Positions 63,945-64,000 of a stretch of DNA of 64,000 nucleotides are shown in pieces (positions within the stretch are counted from its first letter, which is position 1; each line of letters starts with the position of its first letter). The notes beneath the pieces are model-generated. The model did not search any database. It was not told the DNA's origin and saw only the letters and a list, made by a program, of their open reading frames with translations. This DNA comes from an uncultured Burkholderiales bacterium (lineage in GTDB: Bacteria; Pseudomonadota; Gammaproteobacteria; Burkholderiales; Burkholderiaceae_C): positions 1-64,000 of the forward strand of contig CALTTG010000015.1 of NCBI GenBank assembly GCA_943908475.1, read 5' to 3'. Made by a program: the position numbers and the translations under genes.

Positions 63945-64000
63945 AGGGCCCCACGCCCCCCCGAAACGCGGGCCCATGACGACGCTTGGGCAGCATCCCC

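Noticed and set aside
1..64000. CRISPR arrays, tRNA/rRNA genes, insertion sequences
   Set aside because: No regularly spaced direct repeats, cloverleaf-like sequences or transposase frames were found on reading both strands.

Overview
The window looks like a chromosomal segment of a high-GC betaproteobacterium of the order Burkholderiales, most like Leptothrix/Rubrivivax/Aquabacterium-type bacteria. The reasons are the conserved blocks dapF-DUF484 and mnmG-rsmG/parA/parB with perfect parS sites, the XrtB-type exosortase locus with EpsF/EpsG/EpsI partners, and ten PEP-CTERM proteins. No tRNA, rRNA, CRISPR array or insertion sequence was seen. The genus is inferred from gene content only.

Layout. 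1-5.5 kb: end of a chemotaxis receptor, a very large hybrid histidine kinase with a degenerate kinase core, dapF and a DUF484 gene. 5.5-29.8 kb: an apparent insertion between DUF484 and its usual neighbour xerC. It holds a four-gene PEP-CTERM operon, ugd, and an exopolysaccharide (EPS) locus with six glycosyltransferases, a heparinase II/III-like lyase, a broken alpha/beta-hydrolase gene, a Wzy-like polymerase, a flippase, epsI, gmd, epsG, epsF and xrtB. It ends with a DUF1501/DUF1800 pair. 29.9-31.3 kb: xerC and a PEP-CTERM gene with a shared-boundary terminator. 31.4-49.5 kb: signalling genes (CheR-histidine kinase-REC-HPt fusion, AraC regulator, HDOD protein, membrane hybrid kinase, GGDEF cyclase, soluble hybrid kinase). 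Among them lie an operon of three paralogous PEP-CTERM proteins and a cytochrome b561/YceI operon. 49.5-60.7 kb: a chromosome-partition neighbourhood (parB, parA, rsmG, mnmG, two parS sites) interrupted by accessory genes: a small secreted protein, a catalase-like lipoprotein, a lipocalin and two AraC regulators. 60.7-64 kb: a YkgJ-type cysteine cluster protein, a NarL-class histidine kinase, and two flanking PEP-CTERM genes.

How the genes fit together. Ugd and Gmd supply UDP-glucuronate and GDP-4-keto-6-deoxymannose. The glycosyltransferases build a lipid-linked repeat, Wzx flips it, the Wzy-like protein polymerises it, and EpsF/EpsG control chain length. XrtB with EpsI is expected to process PEP-CTERM proteins so that they enter or cross the EPS layer. 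The set is incomplete here: no initiating sugar-phosphate transferase, no Wza/EpsE-type outer-membrane exporter, and no reductase after Gmd. Five histidine kinases and no separate response regulator occur in 64 kb.

Main points for a second look: the pseudokinase-like hybrid protein; the decayed hydrolase gene; the dapF-DUF484/xerC split; two C-terminal sorting-signal classes with one exosortase; G/C-rich inverted repeats upstream of several EPS and PEP-CTERM genes; the two parS sites; and four convergent gene pairs whose 3' ends overlap.
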